A stretch of DNA of 64,000 bases from Marinobacterium aestuarii. GTDB lineage: Bacteria; Pseudomonadota; Gammaproteobacteria; Pseudomonadales; Balneatricaceae. Of this stretch, positions 54,560-64,000 are shown piece by piece (within the stretch, counting starts at the first letter, position 1; each line of letters opens with the position of its first letter). Made by a program: the position numbers and the translations under genes. The notes beneath the pieces were generated by a model, which was not told the origin of the DNA, made no database searches, and saw only the letters and a list, made by a program, of their open reading frames with translations. The stretch is from positions 3,844,001 to 3,908,000 of the forward strand of contig NZ_CP015839.1 in NCBI RefSeq assembly GCF_001651805.1. The letters run 5' to 3'.

Positions 54560-54642
54560 GCAATCCCCCGGGGGGCCACAGGCTGCAGACGTGCAGATGC
54601 CACCCCAAATAAATGGAATCAATAAAAATAACAATGCAGTTG

Positions 54643-54948
54643 TTAAACGCTCGAACGGGACACAAGAGAGGCAGGGGGGGCGCGGATCGACTGGAGACCA
54701 CTGACCGATGAGCCATAGCCAAGCCGACATTGGAACCCAGGCTTAGCTGGCGGCAGATCAAGCAGGCTGGTTAATACAGCGGCGGCAAAAATACGATCCG
54801 CACCGCTGCAAGGCGCCGGATCAATAACCGCAGACAGCGTGCTGAAATCAGCATGGCTCGCCGGCAGCGCTTCATCATGAGCATGCTCGGATGCGGATGC
54901 GCCCAGCGAAAACAGCAGCAATGTCAGAGTATAGAATAATGCCTTCAC
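54643..54948 (-). CDS. Small secreted hypothetical protein
   Basis: 101 residues from a GTG start: signal peptide MKALFYTLTLLLFSLGASA, then EHAHDEALPASHADF and a Cys pair (C47 and C74). GGA is upstream. No family recognised. It could be co-transcribed with the HPF-like gene and htrA. Confidence 0.5.
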   Translation of the reverse strand: MKALFYTLTLLLFSLGASASEHAHDEALPASHADFSTLSAVIDPAPCSGADRIFAAAVLTSLLDLPPAKPGFQCRLGYGSSVSGLQSIRAPPASLVSRSSV

Positions 54949-55299
54949 GTCCGTTCCAGGCTCCGTACATCAGGTTAATTACCGGTGCAGTTTCAATAGA
55001 TTGCACGAATCGCATTTAGTTCTGCGCCAAACAAACGAAAACTTGCCCGCGCAACTATGCGCTTCGCCCTGGCCGCCCCAAAAGCCGGGCGCCAGCCACA
55101 GAATTCTGCCGTTACTCCCCTATCGCTGCGGCAGTTAATCTTGCAGAACTCAGGCCTTTGGCTGCATTGCGCGATTAATCTCCGTATAGTGAAAAAAGTG
55201 TCTAGGGGAAATAATGCGATACAGGCTGATATACGTCAGCGAGCAACGTGCTCTGTCGACGTTATTGTCGGCATCTGCCAACACAGGGTGAAAACAAAT
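54949..55299. other. Upstream region of the next gene
   Basis: About 350 bp with no convincing gene; an in-frame extension of the next gene reaches 55057 but does not look coding. TATAGT at 55186-55191 is a possible -10. Confidence 0.4.
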
Positions 55300-55743
55300 A
55301 TGGACGACAGAGTCAGGAATATAAAAACACCGGAAAAATGTGAAATATTTGCCAAGAACTGCGCCGACCGTGGCAGAGATGATTTGGCGATGGAAGCCAA
55401 GCAGCGGGCCGTGCAATTGCGGGCCGACGCCTACGACACCGAGTCGGAGGCAGAAAAAGAGGCCATCAGCGCCATCTATGCCTATGAAGAAGTCCTCAGC
55501 GCCAAAAACGGCAAGAAAACCCGCGCCTCCAGTACCTGGCAGCTGATCAAGCGCCACGGTATCATCAGCGCCGTTGACCGCGCCATCAACCGCCCGGCCG
55601 AGCCCGAAGGCTACATCAGCCTCGTCGACATGGGCCTGGAAGACTATGCGCTGGAAGCCGTGATCATCCGCTACCCGGAAACCTTCAGTGACGACGCCGT
55701 AAAGATATCCCAGGACAGAATCAAGCAGTGGACTGCCCCCTGA
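55300..55743 (+). CDS. Conserved hypothetical protein
   Basis: 147 residues: TPEKCEIFAKNCADRGRDDL, AVQLRADAYDTESEAEKEAI, SSTWQLIKRHGIISAVDRAI and MGLEDYALEAVIIRYPETF. It belongs to a family widely seen in Proteobacteria but of unknown function; soluble, helical, no catalytic motif. Start at the ATG at 55300, where family members begin. Confidence 0.75.
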   Translation: MDDRVRNIKTPEKCEIFAKNCADRGRDDLAMEAKQRAVQLRADAYDTESEAEKEAISAIYAYEEVLSAKNGKKTRASSTWQLIKRHGIISAVDRAINRPAEPEGYISLVDMGLEDYALEAVIIRYPETFSDDAVKISQDRIKQWTAP

Positions 55744-55988
55744 TAAGCCCCGTTAGTTCCGCGAGCGCTGAGCCGACAGTATCAGCGCCCGCCCTTCCCT
55801 TTGCTCCCGCTGCGCCCTCTGCCCGGCTCCCTCAGCTCCAGCAGTGACTACACAGATCCGGACTCGCAACACGCCAAAGATCAGACGCAGTAAAGACACA
55901 CCCGATAGGGACTTTTGTTCCGTTTCAGGGTAATTTGGCACTTGTTTACGCCATGGGGCCCTATGCCCCAAACCACTGGAGAGCCTTA

Positions 55989-56471
55989 ATGATCAAACTA
56001 AAGGGAATTGTCGCAACGCTGGTGACTGTATCGGCACTTGGCAGCGGCGCTGTTATCGCAGAGGAAGTCGAGAAGGTCATTGAAGCCCGGCAATCATTTA
56101 TGCAGCTGTACTCCTTTAACCTGGGTCTGGTCGGTGAAATGGCCAAGGGCAAGACCGAGTACGACGCCGAAATTGCCGCCAATGCCGCACAAAACCTGCT
56201 GGCGCTGGCGAAGATGAACACAGGCCCTATGTGGCCCCAGGGCAGCAGCAAGGCCGATACCGGGCTCGAAGAAGTGACCCGCGCCCTGCCGGAAATCTGG
56301 ACCACCTACCCCAAAATAGCTGAGAAGCAGGACGACCTCACCACGGCGCTGGAAACCTTCGCCACAGTGGCGGGCAAGGACCTTGCCAGCCTCAGGGGTG
56401 GCATGAAGGCGGTCGGTGACGGCTGCAAGGGCTGCCACGAAGACTTCCGCGCCAAGAAAGAAGACAAGTAG
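55989..56471 (+). CDS. Cytochrome c-prime type protein
   Basis: 160 residues with signal peptide (about 1-23) and a four-helix heme protein whose single heme site is close to the C-terminus (C146-x2-C149-H150, GCKGCHEDFRAKKED), as in cytochrome c-prime. It may bind NO or carry electrons in the periplasm. GGAG precedes the ATG. It is followed by a diheme cytochrome gene. Confidence 0.92.
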   Translation: MIKLKGIVATLVTVSALGSGAVIAEEVEKVIEARQSFMQLYSFNLGLVGEMAKGKTEYDAEIAANAAQNLLALAKMNTGPMWPQGSSKADTGLEEVTRALPEIWTTYPKIAEKQDDLTTALETFATVAGKDLASLRGGMKAVGDGCKGCHEDFRAKKEDK

Positions 56472-56578
56472 CTCAGGATAAGCGCGCTGCTCAGGCGAGA
56501 TGTCCAGGCCCCTTCCCTGGGTATCTTTGCCAGGCCTGACAACAGCCGCAAAATCACGACCAACATTCAGGACATCCC

Positions 56579-57511
56579 ATGAAACTGTGCTTGAAAGTGG
56601 CCATGCTGGCCGCAACGGGCATTGCCGCCGGACTCTGGATGCTCAGCGCACCCGAGCCCGCCATCTCGGCCAAGGCCCTGGCCACAGGCGCTGTCGGTGA
56701 TGCAGAGCGCGGCGCCGGCATCTTTCATATCGGTGGCTGTGCCTCCTGCCATATGCCGCCTGGCTACGAACAGCCGGATACCGACAGCGTTCCGCCGCTC
56801 AGTGGCGGCATGCGCTTCAGCACCGCCTTCGGCACCTTTGTCGCACCCAATATCACTCCAGACAAGACGACCGGTATCGGTACCTGGTCAGATACTGACT
56901 TTGCCACCGCCCTGCTAAAAGGCGTGTCACCCCAGGGGCAACACTACTATCCGGCCTTTCCCTACAGCTCCTACGGCCGCATGACCCTGCAGGATGTGGC
57001 CGATCTCAAGGCCTTTCTCGACGCTCAACCGGCCGTCAACCGGCCCAATGAGGTGCACGATCTCGATTTCCCGTTTTCCGTGCGCAGAGCCCTGGGACTC
57101 TGGAAGCAACTCTATCTGCGCGCAGGACCTGTGATCGACCTGAGCACTGCAGACCCTGAGTTGCTGCGCGGCCAGTATCTGGTCGAAGGCCCGGGACACT
57201 GCGGTGAATGTCATTCGCCACGCAGTGCTCTGGGTGGCACTGACTACAGCCGCTGGCTCGGTGGCGCCGCCAACCCGGATGGCGAGGGTAGCATTCCCGA
57301 TATCAGCCCAGGCGGAGGAGACTTTGGCGACTGGGACAAGGCCGATATCGCCGAGTATCTGTCCTCCGGCTTTACCCCCGACTACGACGTGGTCGGCAGT
57401 TCCATGGCCAAGGTGGTGGAGAATACGGCGAGGCTTGCAGCCAGCGACCGGCATGCCATTGCGGCCTACCTCAAGGCGATTCCGGCCGTTGCTGCAAAAC
57501 AGGATGACTAA
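56579..57511 (+). CDS. Diheme cytochrome c
   Basis: 310 residues, signal anchor about 7-24, two heme c sites (C54-x2-C57-H58 in GGCASCHMPP and C208-x2-C211-H212 in GHCGECHSPR), with APNITPDKTTGIGTWSDTDF and FPYSSYGRMTLQDVADLKAF, as in membrane-bound alcohol or sugar dehydrogenase cytochrome subunits. No dehydrogenase gene is adjacent. It is in the same direction as the cytochrome c-prime gene 107 bp upstream. Confidence 0.92.
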   Translation: MKLCLKVAMLAATGIAAGLWMLSAPEPAISAKALATGAVGDAERGAGIFHIGGCASCHMPPGYEQPDTDSVPPLSGGMRFSTAFGTFVAPNITPDKTTGIGTWSDTDFATALLKGVSPQGQHYYPAFPYSSYGRMTLQDVADLKAFLDAQPAVNRPNEVHDLDFPFSVRRALGLWKQLYLRAGPVIDLSTADPELLRGQYLVEGPGHCGECHSPRSALGGTDYSRWLGGAANPDGEGSIPDISPGGGDFGDWDKADIAEYLSSGFTPDYDVVGSSMAKVVENTARLAASDRHAIAAYLKAIPAVAAKQDD

Positions 57512-57589
57512 TGGGCCGGCAAGCATGTAACTGAGTGCTACGCTTTGCGGGTAGCTGTGTTGCAACAGGTTCCCGCAAAATGACTGATC

Positions 57590-58876
57590 ATGAATGATCG
57601 CCTGAGATTTATGTTCAACCGCATCAGCGAGCGCCTCTGGGTCAAGCCGCTGCTCAGTTGCGTGCTGTCGATCCTCTGGGTCTTCGTCGCCAAGATGGCC
57701 GACTACACGGGCCTTGCGGCCATAGTGCCGAGCATTACACCGGATTCGATCGAAACACTGCTCAGCATTATTTCCTCCAGCATGCTGGTCATCGCCACCT
57801 TCGCCGTTGCCTCCATGGTGTCGGCCTACGCCTCGGCCAGCAGTACCGCCACGCCACGTACCTTTGCCCTGGTGATCGCGGACGACAGGTCCCAGAACGC
57901 ACTCTCCGCCTTTATCAGTGCCTTTATCTTCAGCATCGTCGCCCTCATTGCCCTGCAAAATGGCTACTACGGCAAGACGGGCTATTTTGCCCTCTTCATT
58001 CTGACCCTGCTGGTGTTTGCCATCGTTATCATCACCTTCGTGCGCTGGGTGGACTCCATCGCCCGCCTGGGTCGTTTGGGCAGCACCGTACACAAGGCAG
58101 AAAAGGCCGCCGCCACGGCACTGCAACGCCGTCGCTGCTCCCCTACCCTCAGAGGCATTGCGGTGACGCCGCTTGAGCCAGGCGCACAAGCGGTGTTCAG
58201 CGAACACATTGGTTATGTGCAGATTGTAGATCTGGCTGCCCTACAGGCGCTGGCTGAAAAGTCACGTCTGCATATCAGCCTGACCTGCCTTCCCGGCAGC
58301 TTTATAGGCCCGGGCAGGCCCCTGGCCCAGGTTGTACCAGATCCAGAATCCGGCACACTCCCGCCAGACAGCGCTGCCGAGCCCTGGGACGGCGCTGAAA
58401 TTGCCGCCGCCTTTCGCGTTCAGGCCGAACGCACCTTCGATGAAGACCCTCGCTTTGGCCTGATCGTACTGGCTGAAATCGCCAGCCGGGCGCTGTCGCC
58501 GGCGGTGAATGATCCCGGGACCGCCATCGATGTAATCGGCTCGCTGGTGCGGCTGTTTGCGCTCTGGGCTACGCCTGTCGGCGATGACGAGCGCTGCAGC
58601 ACCCTGTACGACCGGATCGGCGTACCGACACTCGCACTGCAGGATCTGTTCGACGATGCCTTCGACCCGATTGCCCGCGATGGCGCCGCCAACCTGGAAG
58701 TGGCCATACGACTGCAAAAAGCCTTTGAAAGCCTCGCCACCACCGGTCACGCTGAAATGCAGCGGATCAGTCTGGAGCATGCCCGCCGCGCGCTGGCGCG
58801 CGCCGAACAGGAGTTGCGCTTCGAGCCGGACCGGCTGCGCCTGCGCCAACTGGCGGACAGACTGAGCAGCGGCTAG
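57590..58876 (+). CDS. DUF2254 membrane protein
   Basis: 428 residues, four N-terminal helices (about 15-35, 60-85, 105-125, 130-150) then a cytoplasmic part with ILAEIASRALSPAVNDPGTA-like text (VLAEIASRALSPAVNDPGTA) typical of DUF2254. The function is unknown. It converges with the ABC exporter genes (16 bp between ends). Confidence 0.9.
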   Translation: MNDRLRFMFNRISERLWVKPLLSCVLSILWVFVAKMADYTGLAAIVPSITPDSIETLLSIISSSMLVIATFAVASMVSAYASASSTATPRTFALVIADDRSQNALSAFISAFIFSIVALIALQNGYYGKTGYFALFILTLLVFAIVIITFVRWVDSIARLGRLGSTVHKAEKAAATALQRRRCSPTLRGIAVTPLEPGAQAVFSEHIGYVQIVDLAALQALAEKSRLHISLTCLPGSFIGPGRPLAQVVPDPESGTLPPDSAAEPWDGAEIAAAFRVQAERTFDEDPRFGLIVLAEIASRALSPAVNDPGTAIDVIGSLVRLFALWATPVGDDERCSTLYDRIGVPTLALQDLFDDAFDPIARDGAANLEVAIRLQKAFESLATTGHAEMQRISLEHARRALARAEQELRFEPDRLRLRQLADRLSSG

Positions 58877-58892
58877 ACCTTTGGCCCACTCC

Positions 58893-60689
58893 TCAGGCGT
58901 CTTCGGCCTCTGCCACCCGCTGTGCTTGCTGCTGCAGCCGATACATGGAGCCGTACAGGCCGTCGGGGAGAGCCAGCAGTTCAGTGTGAGTACCCGCTTC
59001 TGCGATCTCGCCGTGGGACAGCACCAGAATACGGTCAGCCTGGCGGATGGTAGACAATCGATGCGCCACCACCATCAGCGTGACCTTGCCATGCAGCTCG
59101 CTCAGCGCCTGCTGCACCACCTGCTCGGTTTCGCTGTCGACGTTGGCCGTGGCTTCATCGAGCAGCAGAATACGCGGCGATGCAGCCAGCGCCCGGGCAA
59201 TAATCAGCTGCTGGCGCTGGCCGGTCGACAGGCGCGTGCCCCGCTCACCCAGCAGGGTCTCATAGCCATCCGGCATGGACACAATCAGACTGTGCAGATG
59301 TGCCTGGCGCGCCGCATTTTCGACCGCCGACTGACCCAGACCCCGCCCCATGTCGATGTTGTCGTAGAGACTGGCCGCCAGTACAAAGGGCTCCTGTGGA
59401 ATCAGGCCTATGCCTGAGCGCAGAGCCTCGTGGCCCAGCTGCGACAGACGCTGATCGTCCAGACGTATCTCGCCGCCGCTGGGGCTGTAGAAATTCAGCA
59501 GCAGGTTCAGCAGCGTACTCTTGCCGCTGCCGGTATGCCCCACCACGGCGAAGAATCCACCCGCCGGCACCTCGATTGAAAGCCGTTTCAGCACCGGTTT
59601 GCCCGGCTGATACTGGAAATCCAGCTGGCGCACGCTGATGGCACCGGCACTGATCCGTGCATCACCGGCCGAGTATTGCTGCTCGCCCTCCTGAATCAGC
59701 TGATGCACGCGGCTGCCCGCAACCATGGCCTGCTGATAGAGATTAAAGCGCTGGGTGATTTCGGCCAGGGGCTCGGTGAAGCGACTCAGGTAATTGAGGA
59801 AGGCGTAGAGCACGCCAATTTCCGCCACACCGGCGACCTGCTGCAGACCAAAGCCCCAGACCACCGCCACCAGCACCAGTACGCTGAGCAGATCGATGGC
59901 CGGGCGCAGCAGGAAAGCTCCGGCCCGCACGGTGCGCATGCGGGCCTGGTAGTACTGGCTGTTCAGGCCCTCGAACTGGGCACTGAAACGCTGCTGCTGA
60001 TTGCTGGCCTGAATTACCCCCATGCCAGCGATGGACTCGCTAATACTGGCGTTAATCTCGGAGCGGAGCTGGCGCGTTTGCCCCACAGCCGCGCCACTGA
60101 GACGCTGATAGACGTAAATCACCGCCACCACCGCTGGCACCAGGGTCAGTGCAATCAGCATCAGCTGCACATTGAGCAGCCCCATGGCGACTATGATGCC
60201 CGCCAGCAGAATCAGGTTGGTCAGCACCACCGACAGGAACTGCACATACAGGTCCTTGATCGCCTCGGTATCGTTGGTGATGCGGCTGACCAGCTGACCG
60301 GTCATGGCGCGGTCGTAGAAGGCCATGGGCAGGCGCAGCACATGGGCGAATACCCGCTCGCGAATATCCAAAACAGCCCCAAGCGCCATGTCGCAAAAGC
60401 GCAGCGTTTGCTGATAGCGCAGCCAGGCGGCCGAGATCTGAGTCAGCAGATAGACCAGCAGCAGGGTCAGTAGCGCCCGCAGCTCGAAATTTTCCACCAG
60501 CAGGTGATCGTCAATAAATATTTTAAGCAAAATCGGGCCGGCCACATCCGCCGCCGTGGCCAGCAGCAACAGGAGCAGCGCCTTGATCAGCAGCGGCTTG
60601 TCCCGCACCACATACTCACTCAGCAGGCGAAAGGCGCCGCGCTTGTCTGCAGGCTGCTCGGACTGCTCGGATTTAGTATCGGCGGTCAT
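58893..60689 (-). CDS. ABC exporter half-transporter (MdlB-like)
   Basis: 598 residues: six-helix membrane domain (about 28-320) and ATPase (about 350-585) with Walker A GHTGSGKST, signature LSTGQRQQLIIARAL, and Walker B ILLLDEATANVDSETEQ. It pairs with the upstream half-transporter; together they resemble E. coli MdlAB. The substrate is unknown. The ATG overlaps the upstream stop by four bases. Confidence 0.93.
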   Translation of the reverse strand: MTADTKSEQSEQPADKRGAFRLLSEYVVRDKPLLIKALLLLLLATAADVAGPILLKIFIDDHLLVENFELRALLTLLLVYLLTQISAAWLRYQQTLRFCDMALGAVLDIRERVFAHVLRLPMAFYDRAMTGQLVSRITNDTEAIKDLYVQFLSVVLTNLILLAGIIVAMGLLNVQLMLIALTLVPAVVAVIYVYQRLSGAAVGQTRQLRSEINASISESIAGMGVIQASNQQQRFSAQFEGLNSQYYQARMRTVRAGAFLLRPAIDLLSVLVLVAVVWGFGLQQVAGVAEIGVLYAFLNYLSRFTEPLAEITQRFNLYQQAMVAGSRVHQLIQEGEQQYSAGDARISAGAISVRQLDFQYQPGKPVLKRLSIEVPAGGFFAVVGHTGSGKSTLLNLLLNFYSPSGGEIRLDDQRLSQLGHEALRSGIGLIPQEPFVLAASLYDNIDMGRGLGQSAVENAARQAHLHSLIVSMPDGYETLLGERGTRLSTGQRQQLIIARALAASPRILLLDEATANVDSETEQVVQQALSELHGKVTLMVVAHRLSTIRQADRILVLSHGEIAEAGTHTELLALPDGLYGSMYRLQQQAQRVAEAEDA

Positions 60690-62452
60690 AGCGTTAGCTC
60701 CTGATCCCTGGCTTCCAGTGACGCCTCGAGTTGCTGATAAGCCTGCATGCGGCTGTACCAGCCGTCTGCCGCCTGCAGGGCGGCATGATTGCCACGCTCC
60801 AGCACAAGGCCGTGGGACAGCACCATAATTTCGTCGGCATGCTGTACCGCAGATAATCGGTGGCTGATGATAATGCAGCTCTGGGCACCGATATTGCGCC
60901 GCAGATGCCCCAGGATATGCCGCTCGGTATGCACATCTACCGCCGAGAGCGCATCGTCCAGCACCAGTACCGGCGCCTGGGTCAGCAGCGCCCGGGCTAT
61001 CGCCAGACGCTGACGCTGCCCACCCGAGAGAGTCACGCCACGCTCGCCCACCGGGGTATCGTAACCGTGCTCAAAGCCCATGATATCCTCGTGCACCGCC
61101 GCGATGCGGGCAGCGGCTTCGATGTCCGCCCGACAGGCATCGGGCCTGGCCAGGGCAATGTTTTGCGCGATGCTGATACTGAACAGGAAAGCATCCTGGG
61201 GCACATAGGCGAAAGTGCCCCGCACCGCCGCCAGCTGCAATTCCCTGATGCCAACGCCGCCCAACTCAATAGCCCCCTGCTGCGCATCCCAGTAGCGCAT
61301 CAGCAGCTGAATCAGCGTGCTCTTGCCGGCGCCGGTCGGGCCTACAATCCCGAGCACCCGCCCCTGGGGCAGGTTCAGGTCGATCTGCCCCAGCGCAGGC
61401 GTCGGGCTATCGGGGTAGCTGAAGGTCAGCCCGCGCAGGCGAATATCCGCCCCCGCTGGCTGCGAGGTGCCACTGGCATCGATGCTGTCCGGGCGCTGCA
61501 GCAGGCTGTCTACCCGCTTGAAGGCGGCACTGCCACGCTCGACAATGTTCAGCAGCCAGCCAAAGGCAAACATCGGCCAGATCAGCTGCCCCAGATACAT
61601 GATAAAGCTGGCCAGGGCGCCGACCGTCAGCGCCTGCTGCACAATCAGCCAGGCGCCAAAGCCCACGCTCAGCGCCAGCGCCGCCGCCATGCAGAGGAAG
61701 ATCACCGGCTCGAACAGCGCCTCGCTGCGCGCCACCTTGAAGTTGCTTGCCGCGGCTTCTTCGGCGATGGTGCAAAAAGCACTGGTTTCAACCCTTTCAC
61801 GCCCCATGGCCTTGACCAGCCGAATGCCGGCCAGGGCTTCCTGGGTGCGATCATTAAGGCGGGAAAACTGCTCCAGCGCCTGCTGAAAATGACGGTGCAC
61901 GGCGCTGGAGATGCGATAGAACGCCAGCGCCATAAAGGGAAACGGAATCAGCGCCACCAGTGCCAGACGCCAGTCGATAACGACAAACATCATCAGCAGC
62001 ACCAGCAACAGCGTCAGCAGGCCATCAAAGCCCGACAGCACGCCCTCGCCCGCCGCAAGCTCGATGGCATCGATATCGTTGGTGGCGCGGGCCATCAGAT
62101 CGCCGGTGTTGTGGACGTTGTAGAACGCCTGCCCCTGACGTGTCAGGCGCTGATAGAAGCGCGCCCGCAGCAGATTGCCCAACCGATAGGAGGTGCCAAA
62201 CAGAATAAGCCGCCAGCCCATGCGCAGCAGATAGACCGCCAACCCCAGCCCGCACAGCGCCAGCAGATAATGCGCGCCCGGTGTGGTGTTGTCGGTGTCG
62301 GCCGGCGCCTGCAGCAGCGCATCGATGGCGCGGCCGATCAGCCAGGGCACGCTCATGTTCAGCACAGCCACACCCGCCAGCATCAGCAGCGCCAGGCTGT
62401 AGGTGCGCCAGTGTTCACGAAAAAACCAGCCAAGCTGAAAAAATAACGCCAT
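60686..62452 (-). CDS. ABC exporter half-transporter (MdlA-like)
   Basis: 588 residues: six helices (about 14-300) and ATPase (about 335-570) with Walker A GPTGAGKST, signature LSGGQRQRLAIARAL, Walker B VLVLDDALSAVDVHTE. The second Asp in place of the catalytic Glu (LDDALS) marks a degenerate site, usual in MdlA-type heterodimers. First gene of the pair. Confidence 0.93.
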   Translation of the reverse strand: MALFFQLGWFFREHWRTYSLALLMLAGVAVLNMSVPWLIGRAIDALLQAPADTDNTTPGAHYLLALCGLGLAVYLLRMGWRLILFGTSYRLGNLLRARFYQRLTRQGQAFYNVHNTGDLMARATNDIDAIELAAGEGVLSGFDGLLTLLLVLLMMFVVIDWRLALVALIPFPFMALAFYRISSAVHRHFQQALEQFSRLNDRTQEALAGIRLVKAMGRERVETSAFCTIAEEAAASNFKVARSEALFEPVIFLCMAAALALSVGFGAWLIVQQALTVGALASFIMYLGQLIWPMFAFGWLLNIVERGSAAFKRVDSLLQRPDSIDASGTSQPAGADIRLRGLTFSYPDSPTPALGQIDLNLPQGRVLGIVGPTGAGKSTLIQLLMRYWDAQQGAIELGGVGIRELQLAAVRGTFAYVPQDAFLFSISIAQNIALARPDACRADIEAAARIAAVHEDIMGFEHGYDTPVGERGVTLSGGQRQRLAIARALLTQAPVLVLDDALSAVDVHTERHILGHLRRNIGAQSCIIISHRLSAVQHADEIMVLSHGLVLERGNHAALQAADGWYSRMQAYQQLEASLEARDQELTL

Positions 62453-62534
62453 GGGAAAAACCGGTCTCGGAGCAGGGTTGACAGTCGATAACGAAAGGTC
62501 GCCAGCATAACCCGAAGCCGCGGCGGGCGCAGCC

Positions 62535-63647
62535 TCAGTCGCCGTAGCCGGTCATTTCCAGGTAGCCTTCACCCGTATGACTGCCGCTTACCTCCACCGG
62601 TCCTTCCCAGTAACTCAGCCGGCCCGGATTCCAGAAGTCTCCAGGCCAGGCTGCCACCTCAAGTTCGATACCCGCTGCAGGCACATTCACCTGCCAGCGC
62701 ACCGGCACCTGGCCACGCGTGCTGTCGCGAAAAGCCAGCGGCTGCAAACTGAATTCATCGGGCTTCAACGCCTGGCTGCTGCCATCGGCCTGAATCAGGC
62801 TGGCGGCATAATACGGCGTTGCGCCATGTACCCGGAACAGCATCAGCCGACGGCCATCATCCAGGTGCAGCGCCAGCCAGTCCCAGCCGCGCTGATCCGG
62901 TTGCAGCAGCTGGCTGCTCCATTCACGGTCAAACCAGCCCTGGCCGCTGACCTTATACGTCTTGCCCTCCAGAGTGATCTCTCCCTGGATTTCCAGGGCT
63001 GGATAACTGAAATACATAGAACCACCGCCCACTGCCGACTTGGCGCTAAAGCCCTGATCGCCGTGACGTACCGCAGCCAGGGTCGGCATCAGCTGCAAGC
63101 GGTAGCCAAAATCATCCGCCTGCGTCTGCAGCGCCCAGGCACCCTGTTTTACGGCACCCAACTGCCAGTCATCGATCCAGGCCTCAAAAGGCGCAGCTTT
63201 GACCCCGGCCTGGCCACTGCCACCCCGTGCCAACCTTGATGCGAACTGATGTTTTCCCGGCTGACTCAGCGCCGCGTGCGCCAGCCACAACTCATCGCTA
63301 TACCAGCCGGCGGCACCGGGCCTCTCTACTGCATCCTCCCCCCTGCGCCCGCCAAGGCCCATGCGAAACAGCGTCCACTGCACACCGAAGGCCTCGCCTG
63401 CCTCGCTGTGCAGGTTGGCATTGAGGTACCACCATTCCAGCCGATAGTCCGGATGCGCACCCATATCCTGGGGCAAGGAGATCGTCATGCCGGGCCGAGC
63501 CTGGGTAAAGCCCGTCTCGGGCGATGTCAGTTCGCTCAGCCCAGCCTTCGCATCGGCTGCTGGCGGCGGTGCAGGCTCAGAGCCTGCCAGCAACAGCAAC
63601 AGCAAGATGCCCACACAGGGTCGCCAGCAGCTCAGGCGGCTATTCAT
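62535..63647 (-). CDS. AttH-like / carotenoid 1,2-hydratase-family secreted protein
   Basis: 370 residues, signal peptide about 1-24 with a possible lipobox-free cleavage, then two lipocalin-like domains (YRLEWWYLNANLHSEAGEAF, VSGQGWFDREWSSQLL, GWDWLALHLDDGRRLMLFRV). Homologous to AttH and CrtC. Its ATG overlaps the preceding permease's stop by eight bases (ATGAATAG), so it is the last gene of an ABC-type export cluster. The function is unknown. Confidence 0.88.
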   Translation of the reverse strand: MNSRLSCWRPCVGILLLLLLAGSEPAPPPAADAKAGLSELTSPETGFTQARPGMTISLPQDMGAHPDYRLEWWYLNANLHSEAGEAFGVQWTLFRMGLGGRRGEDAVERPGAAGWYSDELWLAHAALSQPGKHQFASRLARGGSGQAGVKAAPFEAWIDDWQLGAVKQGAWALQTQADDFGYRLQLMPTLAAVRHGDQGFSAKSAVGGGSMYFSYPALEIQGEITLEGKTYKVSGQGWFDREWSSQLLQPDQRGWDWLALHLDDGRRLMLFRVHGATPYYAASLIQADGSSQALKPDEFSLQPLAFRDSTRGQVPVRWQVNVPAAGIELEVAAWPGDFWNPGRLSYWEGPVEVSGSHTGEGYLEMTGYGD

Positions 63648-64000
63648 TTTTCAGTGTCTCGAGCCGTATCGGGCTTGCCATCAGCAAACCGGTTACGGCG
63701 CCGACCAGCAGACAGGCCAGCCACACCTGTAGCCAGTACGCCGGATAGAGGTTAAAGGGCAGTGCCCAGCCAAAGGCCACCGGGTTGACCCTGGCCACCA
63801 GCACCCAGGACAGAAAAACCCCCAGCGGTGTCGCCAGCATCCCCAGCACAGTGGTGAGCAGCATGGCGTGGGCGCACAGGCGCCAGCGCAACTGAGCAGG
63901 GGTCAGGCCGCAGACGTAGATCCAGCTGTACAGGCGCTGACGCAAACGAAACAGCGTCAGCGCCATCAGCATCAGCGCAACCCCGGACAACAATAGCGTC
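63640..64000 (-). CDS. FtsX-type ABC transporter permease, partial
   Basis: Only the C-terminal part is in the window; the frame stays open to the right edge. It shows about three helices (LSGVALMLMALTLFRL, LLTTVLGMLATPLGVFLSWV, VWLACLLVGAVTGLLMA), the usual end of a MacB/LolC-like permease. It precedes the AttH-like gene, as in Att-type clusters; the ATPase is expected beyond 64000. Confidence 0.85.
   Translation of the reverse strand, partial: TLLLSGVALMLMALTLFRLRQRLYSWIYVCGLTPAQLRWRLCAHAMLLTTVLGMLATPLGVFLSWVLVARVNPVAFGWALPFNLYPAYWLQVWLACLLVGAVTGLLMASPIRLETLKNE

Noticed and set aside
55057-55299. Longer N-terminus for the conserved hypothetical gene
   Set aside because: The added residues are not family-like and contain promoter-like sequence; homologues begin at 55300.
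60860-62446. 528-codon open frame on the plus strand over the ABC exporter gene
   Set aside because: Gln/Arg/His-rich shadow of a certain ABC transporter.

Overview
The window is chromosomal DNA from a GC-rich gammaproteobacterium. Gene content (thrS-infC order, Urt/urease locus, LutABC, KdsA, HtrA, DUF2788/DUF2789 proteins) points to a marine Oceanospirillales/Pseudomonadales relative of the Marinobacterium type. This placement is inferred from protein style only. I see no phage, transposase, rRNA, tRNA or CRISPR array. The window opens inside the thrS-infC-(rpmI) translation operon and ends inside an FtsX-type permease gene; both edges are cut.

Region by region. 1-2.5 kb: infC (non-ATG start) and thrS, minus strand. 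2.7-8.3 kb: a CitA/CitB-type two-component system, convergent with a tctCBA tricarboxylate transporter. 8.6-12.7 kb: a GntR regulator divergent from lutABC (L-lactate oxidation); lutABC is bracketed by two inverted composite clusters of 7-bp tandem repeats. 12.8-15.6 kb: a globin divergent from a membrane-anchored (VTT domain) flavin disulfide oxidoreductase. 15.8-29.6 kb: the urea locus. ureABCEJFG lies in one minus-strand operon, and urtABCDE-ureD in another. Two plus-strand genes sit between ureD and ureA (a hemolysin III homologue and an Arg/Asp-rich lipoprotein). Each operon has a readable sigma-54 promoter, and ureA also has two good NtrC-like sites, so urea import and hydrolysis look nitrogen controlled. 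30-40.6 kb: DUF2788, LemA-GIDE pair, HugZ-like, PilZ-like, kdsA, a pseudokinase/FGE-like fusion, DUF4139, Sel1 and cysK. 40.6-50.7 kb: rhodanese, trpS, AzlCD, YaaA, aldo/keto reductase, a truncated AbrB-type permease, a small ORF, and an OmpR/EnvZ-type two-component system. 50.9-64 kb: YceI, a cyclic-nucleotide-binding protein, a CopD-like protein, HtrA protease, an HPF-like protein, two c-type cytochromes, DUF2254, a heterodimeric ABC exporter, and an AttH-like secreted protein with its FtsX-type permease.

The most unusual parts are in the urease operon. A 31-codon ORF between ureB and ureC repeats the first 11 residues of UreC with only synonymous differences and is overlapped to both neighbours. 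A 28-residue cysteine-rich ORF lies between ureA and ureB and overlaps the ureB start. Elsewhere, the heptanucleotide repeat clusters and a two-domain protein whose kinase and FGE-like parts both lack catalytic residues deserve attention.
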